This document shows, in pieces, positions 1 to 6,636 of a stretch of 22,330 bases of DNA. A program made the position numbers and the translations under genes. This stretch comes from Acetobacteraceae bacterium UBA6159 (GTDB lineage Bacteria > Pseudomonadota > Alphaproteobacteria > Acetobacterales > Acetobacteraceae), in contig DIUL01000060.1 in NCBI GenBank assembly GCA_002422345.1, positions 35,511 to 57,840 of the forward strand, given 5' to 3'. The notes under the pieces were generated by a model. The model was not told the origin of the DNA. It ran no database searches and was given only the letters and a program-made list of their open reading frames with translations. Position 1 is the first letter of the stretch. The number at the start of each line of letters is the position of its first letter.

Positions 1-2755
1 CCCTCAAGGGGAGGGGGGGCGTGGGGGCACCATCCCTGTCCTCCCTCGTGGAGGCACGGTCTTCTTCCTCCATGGCACCGTCCCTATCCTCCCTCGTGGT
101 GGCACTGTCTTCGTCCCCCGCGCCGCTTTCCCCCCCGGGCGCACCAACATCCTCCATCAAATCCAGCAGCGGCAGCCGGTCATCCGACAACCCTCGGATC
201 GTCCACAGCGCCGTCCGCCGGTCCAGGCCCAGGGCGTGGAATCCGTCCGCCTCCGCCAGCCGTTCCAGGGACGCAACCTGTATCCCCGCCCGCCAGGCGT
301 CCCGCACGGACCGATACCCCGCGCCCCGCCGTTCCATCAGCCGAACGGCGTGGGCTTCCGCCAGCCCCTTCACCATCCGCAGTCCCAGCCGCACCACGCC
401 TGGCCCCTCCAGCGTGCAATCCCAGGCGGAGGCGTTCACGCAGACCGGGCGCACCGTCACGCCATGCTCCCGCGCGTCGCGCACGATCTGCGCGGGGGCA
501 TAGAACCCCATCGGCTGGGCGTTCAGCAGGGCGGCGCAGAACACATCCGGGTGGTGGCATTTCATCCAGGCGGAGGCATAGGCGATCAGGGCGAAACTCG
601 CTGCGTGGCTCTCGGGGAAACCATAGCTGCCGAAGCCCTCGATGCGGGAGAAGGTTTCAGACGCAAATTCCGCCGTATAGCCGCGCTCAGTCATGCCCGA
701 GATCATCTTGTCGCGGAAATGATGCACGCCGCCGGTGAACTTGAACGTTGCCATGGAGCGGCGCAGGGAGTCGGCCTCCCCCGGCGTGAAGCCGGCGCAG
801 ACGATGGCGACCTGCATGGCCTGTTCCTGGAACAACGGCACGCCCAGGGTCTTTTCCAGCACGCGGCGCAGTTCCTGCGTCGGGTACTCGACGGGCTCGA
901 TGCCTTCGCGGCGGCGCAGATAGGGATGCACCATGTCGCCCTGGATCGGGCCGGGGCGGACGATCGCGACCTGGATCACCAGGTCGTAGAAGGTGCGCGG
1001 CTTCAGGCGCGGCAGCATCGACATCTGCGCGCGGGACTCGATCTGAAACGTGCCCAGCGTGTCGGCGCGTTGGATCATTTGGTAGGTGGCGGGGTCCTCG
1101 GCGGGGACGTCAGCGAGGTCGATACGGATGTCCTTATGCTCCGCCAGAAGATTGAAGGCGCGCCGCATGCAGCCCAGCATGCCCAGGCCCAGGACATCGA
1201 CCTTCATGAAGCGCAGGGTTTCGATATCGTCCTTGTCCCATTCTATCACTTGGCGGTCCTTCATCGCCGCGGGCTCGATCGGCACCAGCTCGTCCAGGCG
1301 ATCCTGGGTCAGAACGAAACCACCTGGATGCTGCGACAGATGGCGGGGGAAACCGACCAGCGCGCGGGTCAGTTCGATCGTCAGGCGCAGGCGGCGGTCG
1401 CTTGGGTTCAGGTTCAGTTCGGTGATGTGATCCTCGGTGATTTCATCCGCGCCCCAATGGGAGATTTGCGACGCGAGGGCGGCGGTCACGTCTTCGCTCA
1501 GCCCCAGGGCCTTGCCGACATCGCGCACGGCGCCGCGGCCGCGATAGCGGATGATGGTGGCGCACAGGGCGGCGCGGTGGCGTCCATACGTCTCGTAGAT
1601 CCATTGGATGACTTCCTCCCGCCGCTCATGCTCGAAATCCACGTCGATGTCGGGCGGTTCCTTGCGTTCGGCGCTGACGAACCGTTCGAACAGCAGACCC
1701 GATCTTGTGGGGTCGATCGAGGTGATGCCGAGAACATAGCAGACGGCGGAGTTGGCGGCCGATCCGCGGCCCTGGCACAGGATGTTCCGGGAGCGGGCGA
1801 AACGGACGATGCTGTCCACCGTCAGGAAATAGGGCGCGTAGTCCAGTTGCGCGATCAGGGTGAGTTCGTGCCGCAACTGCCTGGTGACGGCATCGGGCAG
1901 GGTGGGGCCGTAGCGGTTCGTTGCCCCCTCCCACGTCAGGCGTTCCAGGGTTTGTTGCGCGGTCAGGCCGGGGATGTGGACCTCATGCGGGTATTGGTAA
2001 CTCAGCGTATCGAGGGAGAAGGTCGCGCGGTCCACGATCTCCATCGTGCGGGCGAGGGCGTCGGGGTGGCGGGAGAGCAGGCGCGCCATCTCGGCGGGCG
2101 GTTGCAGATGGCGGGTGACGCTGCGTTCGCGGCGGAAGCCGGCGTCGTCGATCGTGCAGCCCTCGCGGATGCAGGTCAGCACGTCCTGCAGGATGCGTCG
2201 GCCGGGGGCGTGATACAGAACGTCATTCGTGGCGACGGTGGCGACGCGGGCGGTGCGGGCCAGGTCCTGCAATTGTTGCAGGCGCACGGCGTCGTTGGGG
2301 CGGTGCCGCGGGGTCAAGGCGAGGTAGGCGCGGTCGCCGAAGATGTCGCGCAGGCGGTGCAGCCGTTCCGCGTTGGCGCCGTCACACAGGGTGGCGAGCA
2401 GCCCCGTCGCATGGTCCATCAGGTCGTCCCAACCCAGCGCGCAGGCGCCTTTTCCGGCGCGTCCCTTGCCGATGGTCAGCAGCCGGCATAGGCGCGACCA
2501 GGCGGGCCGGTCGGTGGGATAGACCAGGACCGAGGCGCCATCCGTCAGGTCCAGCCGGCACCCGGCGACCAGGCGCACGCCGGCTTCCTTGGCTCGGCCA
2601 TGCGCGCGGACGATGCCGGCGACCGTGTTGCGGTCGGTGATACCCAGCGCCGGGATGCCGAGGATGGCGGCGCGGGCGAACAGGTCCTCCATCCCCGACG
2701 CGCCGCGGAGGAAGGAGAAATGGCTGGTGACCTGGAGTTCGGCGTAGTCGGGCAT
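1..2755 (-). CDS. dnaE2: Error-prone DNA polymerase DnaE2 (ImuC), 3' end beyond the left edge
   Basis: This is a C-family DNA polymerase of the SOS-induced DnaE2 branch, which carries out mutagenic translesion synthesis together with ImuA and ImuB. The reading frame is open from the ATG at 2755 to the window edge (918 codons) with no stop, so the C-terminal OB-fold part is missing from view. The N-terminus reads MPDYAELQVTSHFSFLRGAS, the usual DnaE2 PHP-domain opening. GRGSAANS lies near residues 327-334. The catalytic palm motif PDIDVDF is at 368-374, with Asp369, Asp371 and Asp373. SYGFPESHAASFALIAY belongs to the helix-hairpin-helix region. Residues 879-910 are two copies of a charged 16-residue repeat. 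A LexA box lies 13 bp upstream of the start. imuA and imuB are not next to the 5' end, unlike the common imuA-imuB-dnaE2 cassette. The long plus-strand frame over this gene is a codon-bias shadow. Confidence 0.95.
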   Translation of the reverse strand, partial: MPDYAELQVTSHFSFLRGASGMEDLFARAAILGIPALGITDRNTVAGIVRAHGRAKEAGVRLVAGCRLDLTDGASVLVYPTDRPAWSRLCRLLTIGKGRAGKGACALGWDDLMDHATGLLATLCDGANAERLHRLRDIFGDRAYLALTPRHRPNDAVRLQQLQDLARTARVATVATNDVLYHAPGRRILQDVLTCIREGCTIDDAGFRRERSVTRHLQPPAEMARLLSRHPDALARTMEIVDRATFSLDTLSYQYPHEVHIPGLTAQQTLERLTWEGATNRYGPTLPDAVTRQLRHELTLIAQLDYAPYFLTVDSIVRFARSRNILCQGRGSAANSAVCYVLGITSIDPTRSGLLFERFVSAERKEPPDIDVDFEHERREEVIQWIYETYGRHRAALCATIIRYRGRGAVRDVGKALGLSEDVTAALASQISHWGADEITEDHITELNLNPSDRRLRLTIELTRALVGFPRHLSQHPGGFVLTQDRLDELVPIEPAAMKDRQVIEWDKDDIETLRFMKVDVLGLGMLGCMRRAFNLLAEHKDIRIDLADVPAEDPATYQMIQRADTLGTFQIESRAQMSMLPRLKPRTFYDLVIQVAIVRPGPIQGDMVHPYLRRREGIEPVEYPTQELRRVLEKTLGVPLFQEQAMQVAIVCAGFTPGEADSLRRSMATFKFTGGVHHFRDKMISGMTERGYTAEFASETFSRIEGFGSYGFPESHAASFALIAYASAWMKCHHPDVFCAALLNAQPMGFYAPAQIVRDAREHGVTVRPVCVNASAWDCTLEGPGVVRLGLRMVKGLAEAHAVRLMERRGAGYRSVRDAWRAGIQVASLERLAEADGFHALGLDRRTALWTIRGLSDDRLPLLDLMEDVGAPGGESGAGDEDSATTREDRDGAMEEEDRASTREDRDGAPTPPLPLR
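26..121 (-). repeat. In-frame tandem repeat, 2 x 48 bp, within dnaE2
   Basis: Positions 26-73 and 74-121 are two imperfect copies of a 48-bp unit, exactly 16 codons, so the frame is kept. The encoded copies end in the same nine-residue string, (S/T)TREDRDGA with one difference. The unit lies in the linker between the HhH region and the C-terminal OB domain. To its left the DNA turns into C/T-rich sequence coding for Pro-Leu repeats. Confidence 0.8.
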
Positions 2756-2768
2756 GGCCTGGGATATA

Positions 2769-2783
2769 GTTCTCTATTTGTTC
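2769..2783 (-). promoter_or_regulatory. LexA (SOS) box of dnaE2
   Basis: The plus strand reads GTTCTCTATTTGTTC, an exact GTTC-N7-GTTC direct repeat. This is the LexA operator consensus of Alphaproteobacteria. It sits 13 bp upstream of the dnaE2 ATG, so LexA bound here would cover the promoter. A TATATC that could be a -10 element lies between box and start (2763-2768). If that is right, the mRNA leader is very short or absent, because no good Shine-Dalgarno fits in the remaining bases. The box is seen in the sequence. The regulation follows from the known family, and the -10 assignment is inference. Confidence 0.85.
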
Positions 2784-3170
2784 TTTAACATCTCCGGGTG
2801 TGGGCAACAAGTGTGGGATACGGCGGGCGCGCCGAGGGAGACGCCGATGCCCCAGTGGATGCGCTCCATGTCCTCTTTGCAATGGGTCTCCCGACTGATG
2901 CCCGAGGGCAGGAAGGCGCCGCGCCCATGGCGGGTCCTCCTGGCCCGTTGGTCAGAGGCATTCCGGGCTGGGCCGAACGGCGATGGGGGCGTGACACACC
3001 GGGCGGGGTTGGTGGCAAATCACCCGCCTCTTGGCCGCGAGCCAACGCTGCTCCTATGGTGGCGGCCACGCGCGGCGGTGGGGTCCATCACCCGGCGCGG
3101 CAGGCTCCGCCCCAAGCCGAGACAGACGGTCCGGGCGGTGTTGCGCAACCACAAGGAAGGAGTCCAGGCC
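2784..3170. other. Intergenic region with no recognised gene
   Basis: Between the dnaE2 control region and the VOC gene I find no frame that looks like a known protein, no tRNA and no convincing riboswitch. The open frames here are GC-rich chance frames with low-complexity Gly/Pro/Arg/Ala translations. The last 20 bases carry the AAGGAAGG ribosome binding site of the next gene. A promoter for that gene should lie here, but I cannot place it. Confidence 0.5.
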
Positions 3171-3704
3171 ATGACAGCGAAGACCAAGGGTCGCATCCGT
3201 CACGTGGCGATGAGCGTCGCCGATCCATGGGAAACCGCCGCGTTCTACAAGGATGCGCTCGGGTTGGAGGAAGTCGCCGAGATCGATGGAGAACTGGCCG
3301 AGGGCGTCTTCCTGACGGATGGTGTCGTCAACCTCGCGCTGCTGCACTTCAAGACCGATGAGGCGTCACAGGGCACCGGCAAGGATTTCGTTGGCCTGCA
3401 CCATATCGGTTTCTGGGTGGACGACGTGATCCAGACCGGCGCCGATGTCCGCGCGGCCGGGGCGAAGTGGATCATGGGCGATCCGAACAACCCGCACGGC
3501 TATGAGATCAAGCACCTCGATCTGTCGGGCGTGATCTTCGACATCGCGGCGCATGGCTGGGCCGGGTCGCAGAAGAACCCCGGGATGCCGGATAACCAGG
3601 TGCACATGAACCCGCACCGCCGGCTCGCGAAGTTCGACGCCCGCCGGGAAGCGGCGCAGCGGGCGCAGGACGCGCGCAGCGCGAAGGTGCCTGAGCCGGT
3701 CTGA
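3171..3704 (+). CDS. VOC (glyoxalase/bleomycin-resistance fold) family protein
   Basis: This is a 177-aa protein of the vicinal-oxygen-chelate superfamily, whose members use a divalent metal to isomerise, cleave or substitute small substrates. A longer frame exists upstream, but the ATG at 3171 follows an AAGGAAGG ribosome binding site and starts right before the domain (RIRHVAMSV, residues 8-16). The two beta-alpha-beta-beta-beta halves are visible: His11 opens the first, and LHHIGFWVDD (76-85) with His78 opens the second. The usual final Glu ligand is replaced by Asp124 in GVIFDIAAHG. A charged Arg/Ala-rich tail follows residue 150. The substrate cannot be assigned. The gene stands alone and is convergent with the carbonic-anhydrase-like gene downstream. 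Confidence 0.85.
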   Translation: MTAKTKGRIRHVAMSVADPWETAAFYKDALGLEEVAEIDGELAEGVFLTDGVVNLALLHFKTDEASQGTGKDFVGLHHIGFWVDDVIQTGADVRAAGAKWIMGDPNNPHGYEIKHLDLSGVIFDIAAHGWAGSQKNPGMPDNQVHMNPHRRLAKFDARREAAQRAQDARSAKVPEPV

Positions 3705-3708
3705 TTTC

Positions 3709-3724
3709 GGGGGCGATAGCCCCC
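3709..3724. terminator. Short GC hairpin after the VOC gene
   Basis: GGGGGC-GATA-GCCCCC forms a 6-bp perfect stem with a four-base loop starting 5 bp after the VOC stop codon. No T-run follows, so this is a weak candidate terminator in the convergent intergenic space (3705-3848). Confidence 0.4.
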
Positions 3725-3790
3725 CACGTCGGGGATGGCGCGTCGTCATGGGGGTCGCGGTATTGGCACCCTGACGACGCCACTCCGTCT

Positions 3791-3816
3791 TGGCGGCCGA
3801 AGGGCCGCGACCCACG
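3791..3816 (+). repeat. Interspersed repeat, copy 1
   Basis: These 26 bases match the reverse complement of 16515-16540 at 24 of 26 positions. The core GCGGCC-GAAG-GGCCGC can fold into a hairpin. It lies in the gap between two convergent genes, as expected for an intergenic repeat family. The whole-genome copy number cannot be judged here. Confidence 0.55.
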
Positions 3817-3848
3817 GCGGGGAGATGCGTCCGTGCTTTGCCCCGAGA

Positions 3849-4433
3849 TCAGGCCTCGACGATCTCCCCGGCGGCGAGGCGCTTGTTCATCTCCTCCCGC
3901 CAGGCGCGGAAGCCGTCCTGGCGCCATTCGTCGTGCCGACCCTCGGCATAGGCGAGGGCGTTCCGGTAATAGACCAGCGCGTTGCGCCGGGTGGCCACGA
4001 AGTTGTTGCGCGTGGCAACCACCTTGCCGGGCACGCCCATGACAACGGAATCATCGGGGATCTCGGCGCCAGGCGGCACCAGCGCCATCGCGCCAATGAC
4101 GCAACGTTTTCCTACCTTAGCCCCGTCCATCACCACGGAACCGATGCCGATCAGGCAATCATCCCCGACCTCGGCCCCATGCACCACCGCGCGGTGCGCG
4201 ATCGAGCAGTAATCCCCGATCACCGTCCCCTTGCCACCGCCGACATGGATCACCGCGCCATCCTGGATGTTGGTGAAACGGCCGATGCGCACGGATGCGC
4301 CCTCGGCCCGGATGACGGAATAGGGCCAGAAGCTGCTGCCCTCCCCGGCCGAGACGCGCCCGAACACGCGCGCCGTGGGGTCGAGGAAGGCGGGTCGGTC
4401 AAGCTGGACCTCGGGGCCAAGGATGAAGGTCAT
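3849..4433 (-). CDS. Gamma-carbonic-anhydrase-like hexapeptide-repeat protein
   Basis: This 194-aa protein is of the left-handed beta-helix (LbH) gamma-carbonic-anhydrase-like group, soluble trimers with a metal site between subunits. Hexapeptide repeats run from about residue 12 to 140. The three metal histidines are in their usual places: His63 (AVIHVG), and His80 and His85 in SIAHRAVVH. Helical sequence follows (145-194), as in the family. The catalytic Glu62 and Glu84 of the archaeal Cam enzyme are not apparent, so carbonic anhydrase activity is not certain; many relatives are called acetyltransferase-like or PaaY/YrdA-like. The ATG at 4433 lies 11 bp after the stop of the M20 peptidase gene, so the two are probably co-transcribed. 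Confidence 0.88.
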   Translation of the reverse strand: MTFILGPEVQLDRPAFLDPTARVFGRVSAGEGSSFWPYSVIRAEGASVRIGRFTNIQDGAVIHVGGGKGTVIGDYCSIAHRAVVHGAEVGDDCLIGIGSVVMDGAKVGKRCVIGAMALVPPGAEIPDDSVVMGVPGKVVATRNNFVATRRNALVYYRNALAYAEGRHDEWRQDGFRAWREEMNKRLAAGEIVEA

Positions 4434-4444
4434 GGGCGTGGTCC

Positions 4445-5623
4445 CTACAGGTTCGGATCGGTCTTCGGCAGCTTCTTCTCGACGATCTTCGCGTACAGCG
4501 CGACGCCGTACGAGATCGCCTCATCATTGAAGTCATACAGGTGATTATGCAGCGCGGCGCTGTCGCCGTTGCCGAGGTTGATATGCGCGCCCGGCACCCG
4601 CTCCATCATGAAGCTGAAATCCTCCGACCCCATTCCGGGGTTGCCGTGGCGGTTGACGTTCTCCTCCCCCACCAGTTCGGCGGCGGCATCGCCATAGGCC
4701 TGGGCTTCGTCGTTGTTGTTCACCATGGGCGCGAAGATGATGCGGAAATCGACCTCGGCCTCGGCGCCGAAACCCTCGGCGAGGGAGGTCGCGAGGCGGC
4801 GCATGTTCTGTTCGATCTTTTCCATCACCTCCCGCTTCATGGTGCGCACGGTGCCGGCCAGGACGGCGTGCTGCGGGATGACGTTGTAGGCGTCGCCAGC
4901 CTGGATGCGCGTGATCGACAGGACCGCGGTGTCCTGCGCGGCGATGTTACGAGACACGATCGATTGCAGCGCCGTGCCCAGATGGCAGGCGACAACGACG
5001 GGATCGATGCTCTGTTGCGGATGGGCGCCATGCGCGCCCTTGCCGGTGATGCGGATATCGAAGAACGCACCGCCGGCCGCCCGCGCGCCGAAGCCGGTGA
5101 TGAACTTGCCAAGCGGCAGGCCGGGGCGGTTGTGCATGCCGTAGACGAAGTCGCAGGGAAAGCGTTCGAACAACTTGTCTTCCAGCATGGCCAGGGCGCC
5201 GCCGACGCCTTCCTCGGCCGGCTGGAAGATGAAGTTGACGGTGCCGTTGAATTCCCGGTTCTCGGACAGATACTTCGCCGCGCCCAGCAGCATCGTCGTG
5301 TGCCCGTCATGGCCGCAGGCATGCATCCGGCCGGGGTTCTGGCTGGCATGCGCCAGGTTAGTCGCCTCCAAAATCGGCAGCGCGTCCATGTCCGCCCGCA
5401 GCCCCACCGCGCCCTGGCCGTTGCCGGAGCGCAGCACGCCCACGACCCCGGTCTTGCCGACGCCGCGATGCACCTCGATCCCCCATTCCTCCAGCTTCCG
5501 GGCCACGATCTCGGCGGTGCGATACTCCTCCAGCCCCAGTTCAGGGTGGGCGTGGATGTCGCGGCGGATGGCGGTCAGTTCATCCTGATAGCGGCGGGCA
5601 CGATCGAGCGCGGAGTCAGGCAT
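4445..5623 (-). CDS. M20 family amidohydrolase (hippurate hydrolase/N-acyl-amino-acid deacylase type)
   Basis: This is a 392-aa metal-dependent amidohydrolase of the M20D/HipO group, which removes acyl groups from amino acids in the cytoplasm. The metal-binding motifs are present: MHACGHDGHT at residues 100-109 (Cys103, His105), FQPAEEGVGG at 133-142 (Glu137/Glu138), His164 in YGMHN, and His359/His361 near the C-terminus. The dimerisation domain occupies roughly 185-300. Length is typical. The ATG at 5623 is preceded by AAGGA. The gene is the first of a likely two-gene unit with the carbonic-anhydrase-like gene 11 bp downstream. The exact acyl substrate cannot be told; HipO, indole-acetyl-amino-acid hydrolases and N-acetyl-diaminopimelate deacetylases all look like this. 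Confidence 0.92.
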   Translation of the reverse strand: MPDSALDRARRYQDELTAIRRDIHAHPELGLEEYRTAEIVARKLEEWGIEVHRGVGKTGVVGVLRSGNGQGAVGLRADMDALPILEATNLAHASQNPGRMHACGHDGHTTMLLGAAKYLSENREFNGTVNFIFQPAEEGVGGALAMLEDKLFERFPCDFVYGMHNRPGLPLGKFITGFGARAAGGAFFDIRITGKGAHGAHPQQSIDPVVVACHLGTALQSIVSRNIAAQDTAVLSITRIQAGDAYNVIPQHAVLAGTVRTMKREVMEKIEQNMRRLATSLAEGFGAEAEVDFRIIFAPMVNNNDEAQAYGDAAAELVGEENVNRHGNPGMGSEDFSFMMERVPGAHINLGNGDSAALHNHLYDFNDEAISYGVALYAKIVEKKLPKTDPNL

Positions 5624-5718
5624 GGCGGGGTCCTTGGCCAGGGGAATACAGACGGAAAAACGGACAGGGGATCAGTCTGGCACGCTCGGCCGGCCTTGCG
5701 TAGACCGCCGCCGGGGGA

Positions 5719-6459
5719 TCAATGGCGCCAGGAGTACCAGAGCAGCCCGACCCATTCATGCACCGCGAAATAGGCAGTGGCCAGGCTGCCGACGCTCGGG
5801 ATGAAATCCGTGATCGACGGGTGGATCGGGCGCAGCAACGGGGTGGGCGCGGCGGTGACCCGCAGGCCGGTTCCCTCGAACGCCAGCAGCGCGCGCCGCA
5901 TGTGCCAGGCATGGGTGACCACATAGACCGAGGTGATGCCCGCCGGCAGCAGGATGTCGGCGCTGAAGCGGGCGTTCTCCCACGTGTCGCGCGACCTGCG
6001 TTCCTGCCAGCGGACATCGACCCGGAAGTCCTGCCGCAGGCTGAGCGTCATCAGATCGGCCAGCGTCGGCGACTGGGTGGGCACCGACCCGCCCGAGACC
6101 AGCAGCGGCAATCCGGACCGCCGGTGCAACTCGGCCCCGGTCCGCAGGCGTTGCAGCGTCAGCGCGCCAACCGTGTGACCGTTCGGCACGCTGAGGCTGG
6201 CCATGGAGTCGCCCGCCAGGATGATGATCGCGCCAGGCGGTGCGTCCGGCGCCGGCACGGTCGGCAGGTTACGCTCCAGCGCCGACAGCATCGGGGAGGT
6301 CACGCCATGCATCGACAACACCAGCAGGCCCAGCAGCGACGCCAGGGTGATGCCCCATCCGATCCGCGGGCGGAAGCGTGCCAGGACCACCCCCGCCAGC
6401 CCAAGCAGCACCAGGTTGACCGGTGGCATCAGGATCAGAAGGAGAGCGGATTTCAGCAT
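5719..6459 (-). CDS. YdcF/ElyC-like DUF218 membrane protein
   Basis: This is a protein of 246 aa from the chosen ATG, with a DUF218 (YdcF/SanA/ElyC) domain facing the periplasm. Two hydrophobic segments (about residues 3-26 and 33-51) anchor the N-terminus. DUF218 motifs follow: AIIILAGDS, LLVSGGSVP, the conserved SRDTWENARFSA and VTHAWHMRRA. A last hydrophobic stretch lies near the C-terminus. ElyC-type proteins are linked to envelope maintenance and lipid-carrier metabolism, but the biochemical role is poorly known. I chose the ATG at 6459 because MLKSALLLILMPPVNLVLL matches the family's normal beginning and GGTGGGAGAG precedes it; an ATG at 6486 is possible. The gene is divergent from the DUF2235 gene and 95 bp from the M20 gene. 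Confidence 0.85.
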   Translation of the reverse strand: MLKSALLLILMPPVNLVLLGLAGVVLARFRPRIGWGITLASLLGLLVLSMHGVTSPMLSALERNLPTVPAPDAPPGAIIILAGDSMASLSVPNGHTVGALTLQRLRTGAELHRRSGLPLLVSGGSVPTQSPTLADLMTLSLRQDFRVDVRWQERRSRDTWENARFSADILLPAGITSVYVVTHAWHMRRALLAFEGTGLRVTAAPTPLLRPIHPSITDFIPSVGSLATAYFAVHEWVGLLWYSWRH

Positions 6460-6636
6460 CTCTCCCACCACTATCGGTCCCGCCATCCCCCGTCCAGTGC
6501 GGTCATCGGCCTGGTTGTCACGGTACCGCAAACGTCACCCGGAGGGTTGCTTGCGGCGAGCGGGGGTGCGTGATGTGATCGCCGGTGCCGGCACAGGTCT
6601 CAGGCGTCAAGCCAATCCGGTCGGCGGGGGGTCCAC

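Noticed and set aside
236..2491. 751-codon plus-strand open frame opposite dnaE2
   Set aside because: Its translation is His/Gln/Ala/Gly-rich with no family pattern. The minus strand in the same place encodes clear DnaE2 motifs. It is a codon-bias shadow in GC-rich DNA.
2784..3170. Riboswitch or small gene upstream of the VOC gene
   Set aside because: No conserved riboswitch core, no tRNA fold and no protein-like frame could be recognised.
4541..6573. Long plus-strand frames opposite the M20 and DUF218 genes
   Set aside because: Mirror frames of two well-supported minus-strand genes.
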